Below, in pieces: positions 1-9,749 of a stretch of 64,000 nucleotides of DNA. Positions within the stretch are counted from its first letter, which is position 1. Every line of letters starts with the position of its first letter. The stretch is from UBA7887 sp964408735 (GTDB lineage: Bacteria > Pseudomonadota > Alphaproteobacteria > UBA7887). The DNA is taken from positions 1 to 64,000 of the forward strand of contig CAYPAX010000001.1 of NCBI GenBank assembly GCA_964408735.1, read 5' to 3'. The translations under genes were made by a program, and so were the position numbers. The notes beneath the pieces are model-generated. The model searched no databases. It saw only the letters and a program-made list of their open reading frames with translations, and was not told the origin of the DNA.

Positions 1-1831
1 GAATCAGACACAGCGACACGCGTCCAGAGCAGACTTCGTCAACGGGCTGATAGCCCCCGAAATCCTCGTGCATATGGCGGGTGTATCGGGCGATCGCGGC
101 TTCTGCGTCTTCGAGGCGGCCGAGATGGCCGTAGGCCGAGGCGAGCGTCAGCAGGTCCCCATTGATGTCGGGCTGCCGCGCCATGGCCCGCTCGATGAGC
201 GCGGCGGCCTCGGCGTAGTCCTGCTGGTGAAACAGCGCCAGGCCGAGCTGCCGCAGATACTCGGGCGGGTAGTGAGGATCGAGCCGCATGGCCGTGCGCA
301 CGCTTCGCTCCGCGTCAGCCGCCCGGCCGATATAATTGTAGACGCGGGCCGCACCGGCATAGATCTCCGCGACGCTCGGGGCCAGGGCCAGGGCGCGGTC
401 CAGCGCGGCCAGGGCTTCGTCGTGGCGGCCCCAATCGGCCAGGATATCGGCGCGCAGGGCGTAGGCTTCGGCGCTCGGGTTCTTGTCGGCCTCGTCGAGG
501 GCGCTCAGGGCGCCGTCGTAGGCATCCTGCCAGCGGTTGCCGACGGCGAACTCCCATTCGTACTTGACGATACGCCAGTAGGCGCTGGCGAGGCCGGCAT
601 AGGCGCGGCCGAAGCCGGGGTCGAGCGCCACCGCCTCGGCGAAATGCGTTATCGCTGTCTCCACCTGATCCACGGCGCCGCCGCGCAGGATTTCGCGGCC
701 CTGGAGATAGGCGTCATAGGCGTGCGGATTGTCCGTGTCGCTGGCGAAGGAGGGCGCTGTGCCCTCGCCCAGCTCGGCCGACAGGTTGGCAACGATCTGG
801 GCCAGCACCTGATCCTGGAAGCTCAGGATATCGTCTGCGGCGCCATCGTAGCGGTCCGCCCAGACATGGCTGCCGTCCGTGCTGTCGATGAGCTGCGCGT
901 TGATGCGCAGCACGTCGCCGGTGCGCCTGACGCTGCCTTCCAGGATGTAGCGCACGCCGAGGTCGGCGGCGACCGCCTGCACTTTGACCGCCTTGCCCTT
1001 GTAGGTGAAGCTCGAATTGCGGGCGATCACGAACAGCTGCGGTATCTTCGAGAGGTCCGTGATCAGATCCTCCGACAACCCATCGGCAAGATATTCCTGA
1101 GAGGCGTCGTCGCTGAGATTGGTGAACGGCAGAACCGCAATCGAGGGCCTGTCAGGCAATGCGAGAGCCGTGCTCTCGCCGTCCGAGGTGCCAGGATAAA
1201 GCCCGGTGACGGCGGCGATAATGCCGAGAACCGCAACAGCGGCGACAGCGGCAACCGTCCAGCGCCGCAGTGAGACCCTCGCGCGCGCCGCCGGCGCCTC
1301 GCCCTCGGCAAGCATCCGATAGGCGCGCACGGGCTTGGCGATGTTCTTGACCTTGTGCTCCCCCAAATCCGCGAAGCTGCGGGCGATCTTTCCGTGCAGC
1401 TCGTCGCGAACCTTGCCCGAGACACAAATGCCACCTGGCTCCGAGAGGCCCTCCAGGCGGGCGGCGACATTGACTCCGTCGCCGTAAATGCTGCCGTCGG
1501 CCTGCTCGTGGATGTCGCCCATGTTGACGCCGATGCGGTACAGCATGTGGCGATCGCTTGAGCGGTCGGCGTTGAATTCAACGATTTCCGCCTGTGCCGC
1601 GAGAGCGGCGTCGGCCGCACCCATGGCGGTATCGAATACCGCGAGCACGCTATCGCCGGCCATGTCGACCACCCGTCCGGCATGGCCCTCTATTGCCGTG
1701 CGGAACAGATCACGGCAGGCGTTGAGAGCGTCGATCGTGCCACGCTCGTCCTCGCCCATGAGGCGCGAATAGCCGGCGACGTCCGCCGCCAGAATGGCCG
1801 CCAGGCGCTGTCTGACCTCGTGCTCCGCCAT
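1..1831 (-). CDS. Class III adenylate/guanylate cyclase with membrane segment, TolB-like domain and TPRs (3' end outside window)
   Basis: The protein starts at an ATG (1831) and reads leftwards off the window edge, so about 610 residues are visible and the C-terminus is missing. An N-terminal class III cyclase domain (residues ~5-170) carries the metal-binding motif AADVAGYSRLMG. A single hydrophobic segment lies near residues 190-212. Next comes a TolB_N/FlgO-like stretch (from ~224: RPSIAVLPFTNLSDD; later LGVRYILEGSVRR), then TPR-like helices from about residue 400. This is the common alphaproteobacterial CyaC-like layout, which would make cAMP or cGMP in response to an unknown cue. A TGA lies in frame shortly upstream, which supports the chosen start. 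It follows the larger cyclase gene after about 160 bp. Class confident; substrate and signal unknown. Confidence 0.85.
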   Translation of the reverse strand, partial: MAEHEVRQRLAAILAADVAGYSRLMGEDERGTIDALNACRDLFRTAIEGHAGRVVDMAGDSVLAVFDTAMGAADAALAAQAEIVEFNADRSSDRHMLYRIGVNMGDIHEQADGSIYGDGVNVAARLEGLSEPGGICVSGKVRDELHGKIARSFADLGEHKVKNIAKPVRAYRMLAEGEAPAARARVSLRRWTVAAVAAVAVLGIIAAVTGLYPGTSDGESTALALPDRPSIAVLPFTNLSDDASQEYLADGLSEDLITDLSKIPQLFVIARNSSFTYKGKAVKVQAVAADLGVRYILEGSVRRTGDVLRINAQLIDSTDGSHVWADRYDGAADDILSFQDQVLAQIVANLSAELGEGTAPSFASDTDNPHAYDAYLQGREILRGGAVDQVETAITHFAEAVALDPGFGRAYAGLASAYWRIVKYEWEFAVGNRWQDAYDGALSALDEADKNPSAEAYALRADILADWGRHDEALAALDRALALAPSVAEIYAGAARVYNYIGRAADAERSVRTAMRLDPHYPPEYLRQLGLALFHQQDYAEAAALIERAMARQPDINGDLLTLASAYGHLGRLEDAEAAIARYTRHMHEDFGGYQPVDEVCSGRVSLCLI

Positions 1832-1994
1832 CGGCTCAGCAAGCAGCTGCGTCGGACCGGCCCGAATCTCGTCCTTGACCCATCAAATCGATTCCCTCAA
1901 GCGAGATATAGCCTTAGACAGCCTTCTATTTTTGGTTGACCGAAAGTATAGCAGCCCGGCAGGGAAACGGCGAACGGCCCCGGGCATGCGCGGA

Positions 1995-4900
1995 TCAACC
2001 GGCAGCGCCGAGCTCCTCGAGCAATGCCTTGGCGGCTTTCAGATCGGCCGTATCGAAGCCTTCGTCGAAGCGGGCATAGACCGGCGCCAGCAGGTCTTCG
2101 GCTTCCTCGATCTTGCCTTGCGATTGCAGGAGACGGGCCAGGGGCACAGCGGCGCGCAGCTCCCACGACCTGGCTTGGCGCTTGCGCGCGAAGGCCATGG
2201 CCTGGCGCAGACAGCGTTCGCCGCGGCTGTCGCCGACGGCGGCATAGAGCTCGCCGCGATAGCGCTCGACCTCGCTTTCCAGCCAGCGCTCGCCGCTGGT
2301 CTCGATGGCGCCTGTGGCATCGTCGAGGGCGCGGAAGGCGCCGGCGCGGTCGCCGGCCCGGGCACGATCCTCGGCAAAGGCGCGGTAGGCCATGGGCCAG
2401 TATAGGCCGCCGTCCATGTCGCGATACTGGCGCATGCCGGCGGCCACCTCCTCTCCGCCGGCGGCGAGATCGTCCTGTCCGATCAGGGCCCAGCCTTTGA
2501 CGATGCGGGTAAAGCCGAGCCAATAGGGAAAGCCATGCTCCTCGGCTATCTCCAGGCATTGTTCGGCCTCGCCCTGAGCTTCCGCGGCGGCGCCGCAGAG
2601 CAGCTCCAGCACCGAGCGCACCATCAACGCCAGGGCCAGGCTGTAGGGCTGGGACAGGCTCTCGGCAAACTCGCGCGCCTCGCGCGCTGCGGCGCGGGCG
2701 CGATCGGGGAAGCCGAGCGACCACAGAGTCCAGCAGAGATAGGCCTTGGCGGTTACCTTGGGGTCGAGGGAATAGGTGCGGGCGAGATGGCGGTCGCGCT
2801 CGGGATCATAGAGCGCGACGGTGCGCTCGAGATGCTGGCGCGCGGCGCTGAAGTCGCCAAGCCCCAGCAGGGAGCTGCCGAGGGTGCGGTGCGCCGACAG
2901 CAGGGCGGTGCGGTTGTTGCCCAGCTCGGCACGCTGCAGGAAGTCCTCGGCGATGCGCCGGGTCTCGTCGAGCTCGGCGCGGATGAAGTGGATCACCCAA
3001 AGGCCATAGAGCACGGGGAACAGCTCGGCCGGATCGTCGAGGCTTTCGCAGAGCGCCCGTGCCTGGTCGTAGCAGCGCTCGGTCTCGGGCGCCAGATAGC
3101 CTTCGGTGGCGATCAGCGCCGGGCCGAGCGCGACTTGCAGGGCAAGCGCTTTGCGCCGCCAGGCATCGTCGTGGCGCCAGGCATCGCCGACCAGCTCGAG
3201 GCCACGGCGCAAATGCGCCGCCGCCTCCCAATAGGCGACGCGCGCCGCGGCGCGCCGGCCCGCCCGCAGCCAATAGTCCGTCGCCTGCTCGCTCTCGCCG
3301 GCCTCGCTGAAATGATGCGCCAGGATCTCGGGCTCGTTCTCGACCGTGCCGGGAAAGCGCTCTTCGAGAAGCGCGGCGATACGCGCGTGGTAGGCTTGGC
3401 GGCGGCTTTTCAGCAGCGACTGGTAGGCGGCATCCTGGACCAGCGCATGCTTGAAGGCATAGCTGGCTTCCGGCGGCGTGCCGCGGCGATAAATAAGCTC
3501 GCTATCGCAAAGCTGATCGAGGGCGTCGCGCAGCTCGTTGTCGGCCAGGGGCGACAAGGCGGCGATCAGCTCGTGCGGGAACTCACGGCCGATGCAGGCG
3601 CCGATCTGCGCCACCTCCTTGACCGGGGCCAGACGGTCGAGGCGCGCCATCAGGCTGTCATGCAGGGTAGCGGGAATGGCAACGCCCGAGAACGGCCCGG
3701 TCAGCCGCCAGCTTTCTTCGCCTTCCTCCACGTCGCCGCTTTCCAGCACCGCCTTGGTCAGCTCTTCGACAAACAGCGGCACGCCGTCGGTCTTGGCGAC
3801 AATCTGGCTGAGAACCTCCGCCGGCAAGGGCTTGCCGCCGGTGACATTGGCGACCAGCGCCTGGCCTTGGCGCCGCGGCAGCCGCGAGAGCATCAGCGTG
3901 GTGATGTGGCCGTAGCCCGACCAGGGCGGATGAAACTCGGGTCGGTAGGTGATCAGCAGCAGCACATTGGCGTCTTGGATCCGATCGATCACCGGGCCGA
4001 CGGCCTCCAGCGTGGTGGGGTCGATCCAATGCACGTCCTCGAGCAGCATCAGGGTCGGCTGGCGGCTGGCAATACCAAGCACTTGGTCTACCAGGGCCGC
4101 GATGGTCAGCTCCTTCTGCTCTTGCGGGCTCATCTCCTGCGGCGCATAGCGGTCCGTCGGCAGCGACATCATGGCCGCGATCAGGGGGGCGGCCTTCTCG
4201 GGCTCTCCAGTACCTTCGGCGATTACCGCTTCGAGCTTGTCGAGCTTGGCCTCGGCATCGTCATCACGGGTGAAGCGGGCGACATGGCCGATCTGTGATA
4301 TCAGCGGATGGAAGGCCGAGTTGGCATGATAGGGTGAACATTGGTAGCGGAGCAGAGTATATGGCTCGTCAGCCAGGCGCTCCAGCAGGACTTGCGCGAT
4401 GCGGCTCTTGCCGATGCCCGGTTCGCCCGACAGCAGCACCACCTGGCCGTCACCCTCCCTGGCCAGCGCCCAGCGCTCCATCAGCAGCGTGATCTCGGGA
4501 TCGCGGCCGACGAAGGGTGTCAGGTTGCTACCGCGCGCGCGCGCCTCGAAGCGGCTGATGGTGTCGGTCAGGGCGATCACGCGATGTACCTCGATCGGCG
4601 CTGCCATGCCCTTGAAGATCTGGGCACCGAGGGGCTCCAGATCGAAGGCGCCGCCGATCAGCCGCCGCGTGTTCGGCCCGATGACGACGCTGTTCGCCTC
4701 TGCCAGATCCTGGATGCGCGAGGCCCGGTTTGGGGTCTCGCCGACTGCGGCCTTAGCCACGGACGGGTCGCCGCCGCCGGTCTCGCCGACCACCACCGGC
4801 CCGCTGGAGATGCCGATACGCACGGCAAGCGCTACGGATCCGGCCAGGGCCTGGACGGCCTCGACGCAATCGAGGCCGGCGCGCACGGCACGGTGAGCGC

Positions 4901-5315
4901 TGTCCTCATGGGCGCGCGGCCAGCCAAAATAGGCCATCACGCCATCGCCGAGATACTGTGCGACATGGCCGCCATAGCGCTCGACCACAGCACCGACGGC
5001 CTTCTGATAGCGCGCCATGACCTCGCGCAGCTCCTCGGGATCGAGCTCTTTCGACAGCGCCGTGGAGCCCACCATGTCGCAGAACATCACCGTGATCTGG
5101 CGGCGCTCGGCCTGGCTCGCCGGGGTGATCGCGACTTCCTCGCCGTCGGCGACCGCCGCCAACAGCTTGCGCCGCGGCCCGATCGGCAGCCCCATGTCCT
5201 TGAGATCGGCGTCGGTGACATGGCGCAAGGTGGCGAGGTCGATCTCCTCGGCCTCGAAGACCTCGGCGAACTCGCCAAGTCCCAACTCGTCTAGCCATGC
5301 GCGGATGGACTGCAT
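1995..5315 (-). CDS. SAM-domain / class III cyclase / AAA-type ATPase / TPR signalling protein
   Basis: This 1106-residue multidomain protein has four parts: a sterile-alpha-motif-like domain (residues ~1-62), a class III nucleotide cyclase domain (~70-245; VMFCDMVGST and QYLGDGVMAYFG carry the two metal-binding aspartates), a STAND-like ATPase (P-loop GEPGIGKS near residue 297, Walker B LLEDVHWID near 423) and a long C-terminal helical TPR region (~640-1100). Proteins of this type are annotated as adenylate/guanylate cyclases, but some may act mainly as ATP-driven signalling switches. No signal peptide or membrane segment is visible, so it is probably cytoplasmic. A close paralogue with the same layout ends at 60716. 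The ATG at 5315 is preceded by a G-rich ribosome-binding stretch, 42 bp after the upstream membrane-protein gene. Confidence 0.92.
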   Translation of the reverse strand: MQSIRAWLDELGLGEFAEVFEAEEIDLATLRHVTDADLKDMGLPIGPRRKLLAAVADGEEVAITPASQAERRQITVMFCDMVGSTALSKELDPEELREVMARYQKAVGAVVERYGGHVAQYLGDGVMAYFGWPRAHEDSAHRAVRAGLDCVEAVQALAGSVALAVRIGISSGPVVVGETGGGDPSVAKAAVGETPNRASRIQDLAEANSVVIGPNTRRLIGGAFDLEPLGAQIFKGMAAPIEVHRVIALTDTISRFEARARGSNLTPFVGRDPEITLLMERWALAREGDGQVVLLSGEPGIGKSRIAQVLLERLADEPYTLLRYQCSPYHANSAFHPLISQIGHVARFTRDDDAEAKLDKLEAVIAEGTGEPEKAAPLIAAMMSLPTDRYAPQEMSPQEQKELTIAALVDQVLGIASRQPTLMLLEDVHWIDPTTLEAVGPVIDRIQDANVLLLITYRPEFHPPWSGYGHITTLMLSRLPRRQGQALVANVTGGKPLPAEVLSQIVAKTDGVPLFVEELTKAVLESGDVEEGEESWRLTGPFSGVAIPATLHDSLMARLDRLAPVKEVAQIGACIGREFPHELIAALSPLADNELRDALDQLCDSELIYRRGTPPEASYAFKHALVQDAAYQSLLKSRRQAYHARIAALLEERFPGTVENEPEILAHHFSEAGESEQATDYWLRAGRRAAARVAYWEAAAHLRRGLELVGDAWRHDDAWRRKALALQVALGPALIATEGYLAPETERCYDQARALCESLDDPAELFPVLYGLWVIHFIRAELDETRRIAEDFLQRAELGNNRTALLSAHRTLGSSLLGLGDFSAARQHLERTVALYDPERDRHLARTYSLDPKVTAKAYLCWTLWSLGFPDRARAAAREAREFAESLSQPYSLALALMVRSVLELLCGAAAEAQGEAEQCLEIAEEHGFPYWLGFTRIVKGWALIGQDDLAAGGEEVAAGMRQYRDMDGGLYWPMAYRAFAEDRARAGDRAGAFRALDDATGAIETSGERWLESEVERYRGELYAAVGDSRGERCLRQAMAFARKRQARSWELRAAVPLARLLQSQGKIEEAEDLLAPVYARFDEGFDTADLKAAKALLEELGAAG

Positions 5316-5357
5316 TGCCGCCTGCCCCCCAGTGGCGGCAGTCTATATCATATGCGC

Positions 5358-6707
5358 TCAGCCCTGGTAGCTCTCGGCGAGATCGCCGTCGCGGGTGCAG
5401 AAGCCGCCGGGGCCCGGCACCTTGTCGCTGAGGGTCGCGGCGGTGTTTCTCTCGGCCCAGCCAGGATTGGCGCTGGCGTGGCTCGAGAACAACCAGGCGC
5501 GGCTCTCGCGCTCGCGGGTCAGGGGCAGTTGCCAGCAAAATGTCCGCAGACAATACTTGATGGGCATCGCCTCCTCGTCATCCGCCACGGCTTCGGACAA
5601 CGTGCCCGCCCGGACCACGAAATGACAGGAAATGTCTTCGTCGGCCGTATAGGTCTCGGCAAGGGCCGGCAACAGCTCGACAAGGCCCTCGTCGGGCAGG
5701 GCGCTGTCCCACTCGCCGAACTCGCTCAGTTTGGCGGCAATGTCGGCGGGCGCGTCGCCCGCTGCCAGGCGCTCGCCGATCCAGCCGCGTACCGCCGTAT
5801 CCGTCGCAACGGTAGACGTGACGGCTGGGGCCAAGGTGAAGGCGGCGACCAGACCGTTGCGCAGCGAGCCCCCATTGACAGTGACACCTGAAATCACCGC
5901 AAGCGCGACAAGCACGCTGAGCAGCGCCTGGCCGGGACTGCTGGGTGAGGTGCCCCCGCTGGCCGCGGCGCGCGCGTGCCCAAGCGCCAGGCCACGATAG
6001 GCCGCCAGGGCCAGGCCGGCACCGGCCAGAGCCGCCGGAAGCATGGGAAAGGCCATCAACATGGCCACGCTGTCGCCATGCCAGGGCAAGTTCATGGTCT
6101 CGCCGATCGGCCCGATACTGACCATGGTGACAGAGACCATCAACACGCAAAGCATGGCGGTGCCGAGCGCCAGGGCCGGTGGCAGCTGCCGCGCCGCCGC
6201 TGCCAGCCAATGGTCGTGGATAGCATTGCGCAAGGCGGCGCGGGTGAGAAAGCCGCCACGGGGGAAGGCAAGCAGGCAAATCACCGCCGAGACGGCGATC
6301 ACCAGCACCAGCGCCGCCATCACCAGCAACAACATCATGCCCATGGCGGCGATCACCGCCCAGATCGGGTAGTAATAGTCGACGAAGTATGACAGCACCA
6401 TCAGCAGCGCCGCTTGCAGCGCGCCGGCAAGCACGAGCCCGAGCCAGATCTGGGCTATGGCATAGCCGGCACTGACCAACAGCCGCGCCGGCCAGGCCAG
6501 CGGCGCCACGCCCTCGGCCGCCGCCAAGGGCAGGCTGGCCAGGGTCCAGACGATCACGGCAAGACAGATCACGATGCCAGCGAAAGACGCGAAGATCGCC
6601 TCGATCTGGATGAAAGCTGCCAGAAACAGGGCAGCAAGGATCACGGCCTGTACGACAAGGCTGACGATTGTGCCGCCGCCGCTCGCAGTCGAATCCGGGG
6701 ACGACAT
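5358..6707 (-). CDS. Polytopic membrane protein of unknown function
   Basis: I do not recognise this protein. The start was set at ATG 6707 because GGGAGG sits 7 bases upstream; a longer reading to 6848 adds a non-hydrophobic tail and has no ribosome site. The roughly 449-residue product has about eight hydrophobic segments in the first 330 residues, beginning with IVSLVVQAVILAALFLAAF. It ends in a soluble tail of about 100 residues with several cysteines (YCLRTFCWQL, GGFCTRDG). It is the last gene of the run that includes the SoxC-like, NosR-like and HisC-like genes, 70 bp downstream of the aminotransferase gene, so it may belong to that redox module or be a separate unit. No pseudogene signs. 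Confidence 0.75.
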   Translation of the reverse strand: MSSPDSTASGGGTIVSLVVQAVILAALFLAAFIQIEAIFASFAGIVICLAVIVWTLASLPLAAAEGVAPLAWPARLLVSAGYAIAQIWLGLVLAGALQAALLMVLSYFVDYYYPIWAVIAAMGMMLLLVMAALVLVIAVSAVICLLAFPRGGFLTRAALRNAIHDHWLAAAARQLPPALALGTAMLCVLMVSVTMVSIGPIGETMNLPWHGDSVAMLMAFPMLPAALAGAGLALAAYRGLALGHARAAASGGTSPSSPGQALLSVLVALAVISGVTVNGGSLRNGLVAAFTLAPAVTSTVATDTAVRGWIGERLAAGDAPADIAAKLSEFGEWDSALPDEGLVELLPALAETYTADEDISCHFVVRAGTLSEAVADDEEAMPIKYCLRTFCWQLPLTRERESRAWLFSSHASANPGWAERNTAATLSDKVPGPGGFCTRDGDLAESYQG

Positions 6708-6777
6708 GCTCGCCTCCCTGTCCACCCAGCCAGTATTGGCATAAATCGTAACACGTAACGATTCGCAATGCAGGCAG

Positions 6778-7890
6778 TTAGGTGTTGCTGCGGGCCTCGG
6801 CGAGCGCTGCGGGCAGTGCTTCTGCCAGCAGATCGAGATCACCGGCAAGCCCGGCGCTGATGCGGATGCAGCGGTCTAGCGGCGCGACGCCGGGCATGCG
6901 CACGAAGACGTCGCGCCTGGCCAGGGCTTCAAGCACGGCCCGGGCAAGCGCGCCATCGCCGCCGCAATCGACGGCGACGAAATTGGTCGCCGACGGCAGG
7001 CTGCGAAGGCCGCATTCGGCGGCAATGGCGGCGATACGCTCGCGCGCGGCAGCGACCTTGACGATCACGCTCGCCATATGCTCTCCATCGCCGAGCGATG
7101 CCAGAGCCGCCACCTGGGCCATGCGGTTGACGCCGAAATGATTGCGCACCTTATCGAACGCGCCCACCAATCCGGCCTCGCCGAGGGCATAGCCGACACG
7201 AGCGCCGGCCATGCCGTGGGCCTTGGAGAAGGTGCGGAAACGCAGCACTTTGCGGTTCGAGACGTCGAGGGGCGGTACGGTGCCCTCAGGCGCGAAATCC
7301 GCATAGGCTTCGTCGAGCACCAGCACGCAGCGGTCGGGCACGCGCGCGATCATGTTCTCGATCGTTGCCGCATCGGACCAAGTGGCCATGGGATTGTCGG
7401 GATTTGCGAGATAGATCAGGCGTGCCTTCTCGCGCACCGCCAGATCGAGCAACGCCTCAGGGTCCTCTCGGTCGTCGCGATAAGGCACGGTGGCCAGCCT
7501 GCCGCCGAAGCCGACGACGTGAAAATTGAAGGTGGGATAGGCGCCGAGCGAGGTGGCGACGGTCACGCCGGGCTCGACGAACAGCCGCACCATATAGCCG
7601 AACAGCGCATCGATGCCCTCGCCGACCACGACGTTTTCCGGCGCCACGCCATGGTGTGCCGCAAGAGCGACTTTCAGGTCGTAATTCTCAGGGTCGCCAT
7701 ATTGCCACAGCGAGGCGGCCTCGGCCTGCATTGCCGCAATGGCCTTGGGCGAGGGGCCGAAAACGCTTTCATTGGCACCGATGCGTGCACGAAACGGTTG
7801 ACCGCGCCTGCGTTCCAGGGCCTCCGGCCCGACGAAAGGAACGCTTTGCGGCAGGCTCTCGGCGAGCGGCGTGAAGTCATAGTGGGCCAC
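6778..7890 (-). CDS. HisC-like PLP-dependent aminotransferase (class I/II)
   Basis: The 370-residue protein belongs to aminotransferase fold type I. NPDNPMATW is the substrate/PLP loop, LDEAYADFAPEG carries the PLP-contacting Asp and Tyr, and FRTFSKAHGMAGARVGYALG holds the PLP lysine near residue 222. The length and motifs match histidinol-phosphate aminotransferase, but no other his gene is nearby. Its place directly after the SoxCD-like pair (16 bp away) suggests another substrate, perhaps an aromatic or sulfur amino acid; that is inference. The start is GTG at 7890 with AGGAGAG upstream. The family call is firm; HisC activity itself is uncertain. Confidence 0.88.
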   Translation of the reverse strand: MAHYDFTPLAESLPQSVPFVGPEALERRRGQPFRARIGANESVFGPSPKAIAAMQAEAASLWQYGDPENYDLKVALAAHHGVAPENVVVGEGIDALFGYMVRLFVEPGVTVATSLGAYPTFNFHVVGFGGRLATVPYRDDREDPEALLDLAVREKARLIYLANPDNPMATWSDAATIENMIARVPDRCVLVLDEAYADFAPEGTVPPLDVSNRKVLRFRTFSKAHGMAGARVGYALGEAGLVGAFDKVRNHFGVNRMAQVAALASLGDGEHMASVIVKVAAARERIAAIAAECGLRSLPSATNFVAVDCGGDGALARAVLEALARRDVFVRMPGVAPLDRCIRISAGLAGDLDLLAEALPAALAEARSNT

Positions 7891-7906
7891 GCTCGCTCTC
7901 CTGTCC

Positions 7907-8449
7907 TCAGTCCGGTTCGGGCCAGTATAGCACGAAGCCGCCGCGGTTCGGCATCACCACGTCGGGCAGGCTGTCGGCGTCGAGCACCTGGTCGTTCTCG
8001 ATGATGTCGTTCAAGGTCAGCAAATAGGCGGTGACCGCATAGACGTCGTCATCGCTCAGCGACATCGGCCGGTCATAGGGCATGGCTCGGCGCACATAGT
8101 CGAAAATGGTGGTCGCATAGGGCCAATAGCTGGCTACGGTCTTCACCGGCTTGTCGCCGTCCAGCGAGCCGACCCCGCCGGCCAGGGCATCGGCGAAGCC
8201 CTCGCCGCCCCTGGCGCTCCTGCCGTGGCAGCGCTGGCAATGCACCTCATAGACCTCGGCGCCGCGCTCGGCATCCCCCTGGCCGGGCGGCAGGGTGGCA
8301 CCGTCGGGGGCGATGCTGATGTCCCACTTGGCGACCTCTTCCGCCGTGACGGGCTCTCCCAGCTCCGGGCCGGGCTCTGCCAAGGCGGGCGACGCGGCAG
8401 CGAGGATGGCGGCCAGCACCCAGGTCATGCGGCAATCAGATATAGACAT
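7907..8449 (-). CDS. SoxD-like monohaem cytochrome c (sulfane/sulfite dehydrogenase subunit)
   Basis: A 180-residue secreted cytochrome c. After a signal peptide (MTWVLAAILAAASPALA within the first ~24 residues) comes WDISIAPDGATLPPG, then the haem site CQRCH (C71, C74, H75). PVKTVASYWPYATTIFDYVRRAMP follows the pattern of the SoxD cytochrome domain and includes likely distal ligands. Full SoxD carries two haem domains; this protein has only one, so it resembles a shortened SoxD or a SorB-type partner. The ATG at 8449 was chosen because GGAGGT lies just upstream; it overlaps the end of the SoxC-like gene by 14 bases, which implies translational coupling. It probably accepts electrons from the molybdoenzyme in the periplasm. 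Confidence 0.88.
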   Translation of the reverse strand: MSISDCRMTWVLAAILAAASPALAEPGPELGEPVTAEEVAKWDISIAPDGATLPPGQGDAERGAEVYEVHCQRCHGRSARGGEGFADALAGGVGSLDGDKPVKTVASYWPYATTIFDYVRRAMPYDRPMSLSDDDVYAVTAYLLTLNDIIENDQVLDADSLPDVVMPNRGGFVLYWPEPD

Positions 8450-9734
8450 TGCTGACCTCCCCGTTGCTGGCAATGCCCCAGGTCTGGATGGCGTTGCAGT
8501 GGTAGAGATGGCCGGCGGCATATTGCTCGGACCAGACGTCGCGGCGCAGCTGGCTGTTGCCGTTCTCGTCCGTGGCGCGGCTTTGCAGCACTGTCGGCGC
8601 GCCGTCCCAACGCCAGGGCAGGCGGAAGCGGGTCAGCGCCATGGGCAGGACCGGCCCGTCGAGAGCTGCTTCGGCCCAGCTCTTGCCGCCGTCGGCCGAG
8701 ACCTCGACGCGCCTGACGCGGCCATGGCCCGACCAGGCCAGGCCGGAGATCTGGTAGAGCCCGGGCCCGCGCATGGTGATTCCCGTCGCCGGTCGCGTGA
8801 TGGTCGATTTCACATCCATGCGGAAGGTGAACTGGCGTGCCGTGCCGTCCGGCATAAGGTCGGAATATTTCGAGGTCTCGTCCTTGGTGTGGGTCGGGCC
8901 CTCGGTGACCTTGATGCGGCGCAGCCATTTGACCGACATATTGCCTTCATAGCCCGGCAGCACGAGGCGCATGGGATAGCCGTTCTCGGGGCGCAGGCGC
9001 TCGCCGTTCTGGTAGAGCGCGACCATCGCATCGTCGAGCGCCTTCTCCATCGGAATGCTGCGGCTCATGGCGGCGGAATCCGCACCCTCGGCGAGGATCC
9101 ACTTGCCGCGCGGATCGAGGCCCGCTTCGTCGAGCAGGATCGACAACGGAATGCCCGTCCACTCGGCGCCGGAGATGAGGCCGTGGATCATGCCCACCGG
9201 TACCTGCATGGGCTCGGGAAACAGGTTGCTGTTGAAGAAGCTGTTGCCGGCGCATTCGATAAACATGAGACGGCTGGTCATGGGGTAGCGCAGCAGCGAC
9301 TCCATGTCGAACTTGAGCGCCTGCGCGACCAGGCCGTGGATCAGGAACTCGTGCTTCTCCGGGTCGATCAGCGGCCGGCCGTTGTGACTGCGCTCGAAAT
9401 GCAGGCCGTTGGGGGTGATGGTGCCTTCGAGGTTCTGCAGCGGCGTCATGCCGACGCCGGCACCCGAGGCGAGCTCGCCATAGGGCTGCAGCACGGTGCG
9501 CGCGGCCGCCTGCTCGAAACGGGCCGGGTCACCGTAAGCGCGAAAATCGTTCCCCGGCACGGTCATCCAGCTTGGCGCGTCGTCACCGATCGACTCGGCG
9601 GCGGCAGCAGCGCCAGGCAGGCTCGCCGCGGCGGCAGCGCCGGCGGCCAGGAAGGCGCGCCGGTGCAACAGGCCACCGCCGGCAACGGGCTCGCCGAGCG
9701 CATCAGCGGCTGGCAGGGTCTTCTTCTTGGGCAT
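8436..9734 (-). CDS. SoxC-like molybdenum sulfite/sulfane dehydrogenase, Tat-exported
   Basis: The 432-residue protein belongs to the sulfite oxidase family, SoxC branch. A twin-arginine leader (HRRAFLAAGAAAAASLPG, residues ~24-42) marks folded, cofactor-loaded export. The molybdenum-binding cysteine is in FIECAGNS (near residue 160), and the C-terminal dimerisation-type domain contains WSGHGRVRRVEVSADGGKSW. SoxC works with SoxD to oxidise sulfane sulfur bound to SoxYZ, or oxidises sulfite as in SorA. Here the cytochrome partner is coupled directly downstream, but there is no soxYZ, soxAX or soxB in the window, so the true substrate is open. AGGGGGAG precedes the ATG. It lies 15 bp after a NosR-like gene. 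Confidence 0.9.
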   Translation of the reverse strand: MPKKKTLPAADALGEPVAGGGLLHRRAFLAAGAAAAASLPGAAAAAESIGDDAPSWMTVPGNDFRAYGDPARFEQAAARTVLQPYGELASGAGVGMTPLQNLEGTITPNGLHFERSHNGRPLIDPEKHEFLIHGLVAQALKFDMESLLRYPMTSRLMFIECAGNSFFNSNLFPEPMQVPVGMIHGLISGAEWTGIPLSILLDEAGLDPRGKWILAEGADSAAMSRSIPMEKALDDAMVALYQNGERLRPENGYPMRLVLPGYEGNMSVKWLRRIKVTEGPTHTKDETSKYSDLMPDGTARQFTFRMDVKSTITRPATGITMRGPGLYQISGLAWSGHGRVRRVEVSADGGKSWAEAALDGPVLPMALTRFRLPWRWDGAPTVLQSRATDENGNSQLRRDVWSEQYAAGHLYHCNAIQTWGIASNGEVSNVYI

Positions 9735-9749
9735 GGGTTGCTCCCCCTT

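Noticed and set aside
2535..4298. A 587-residue plus-strand frame inside the cyclase gene
   Set aside because: Antisense to a well-supported multidomain protein and without known motifs.
6708..6848. An N-terminal extension of the membrane protein (from 6848)
   Set aside because: The strong ribosome site and the first membrane helix begin at the ATG at 6707; the extension has no ribosome site.
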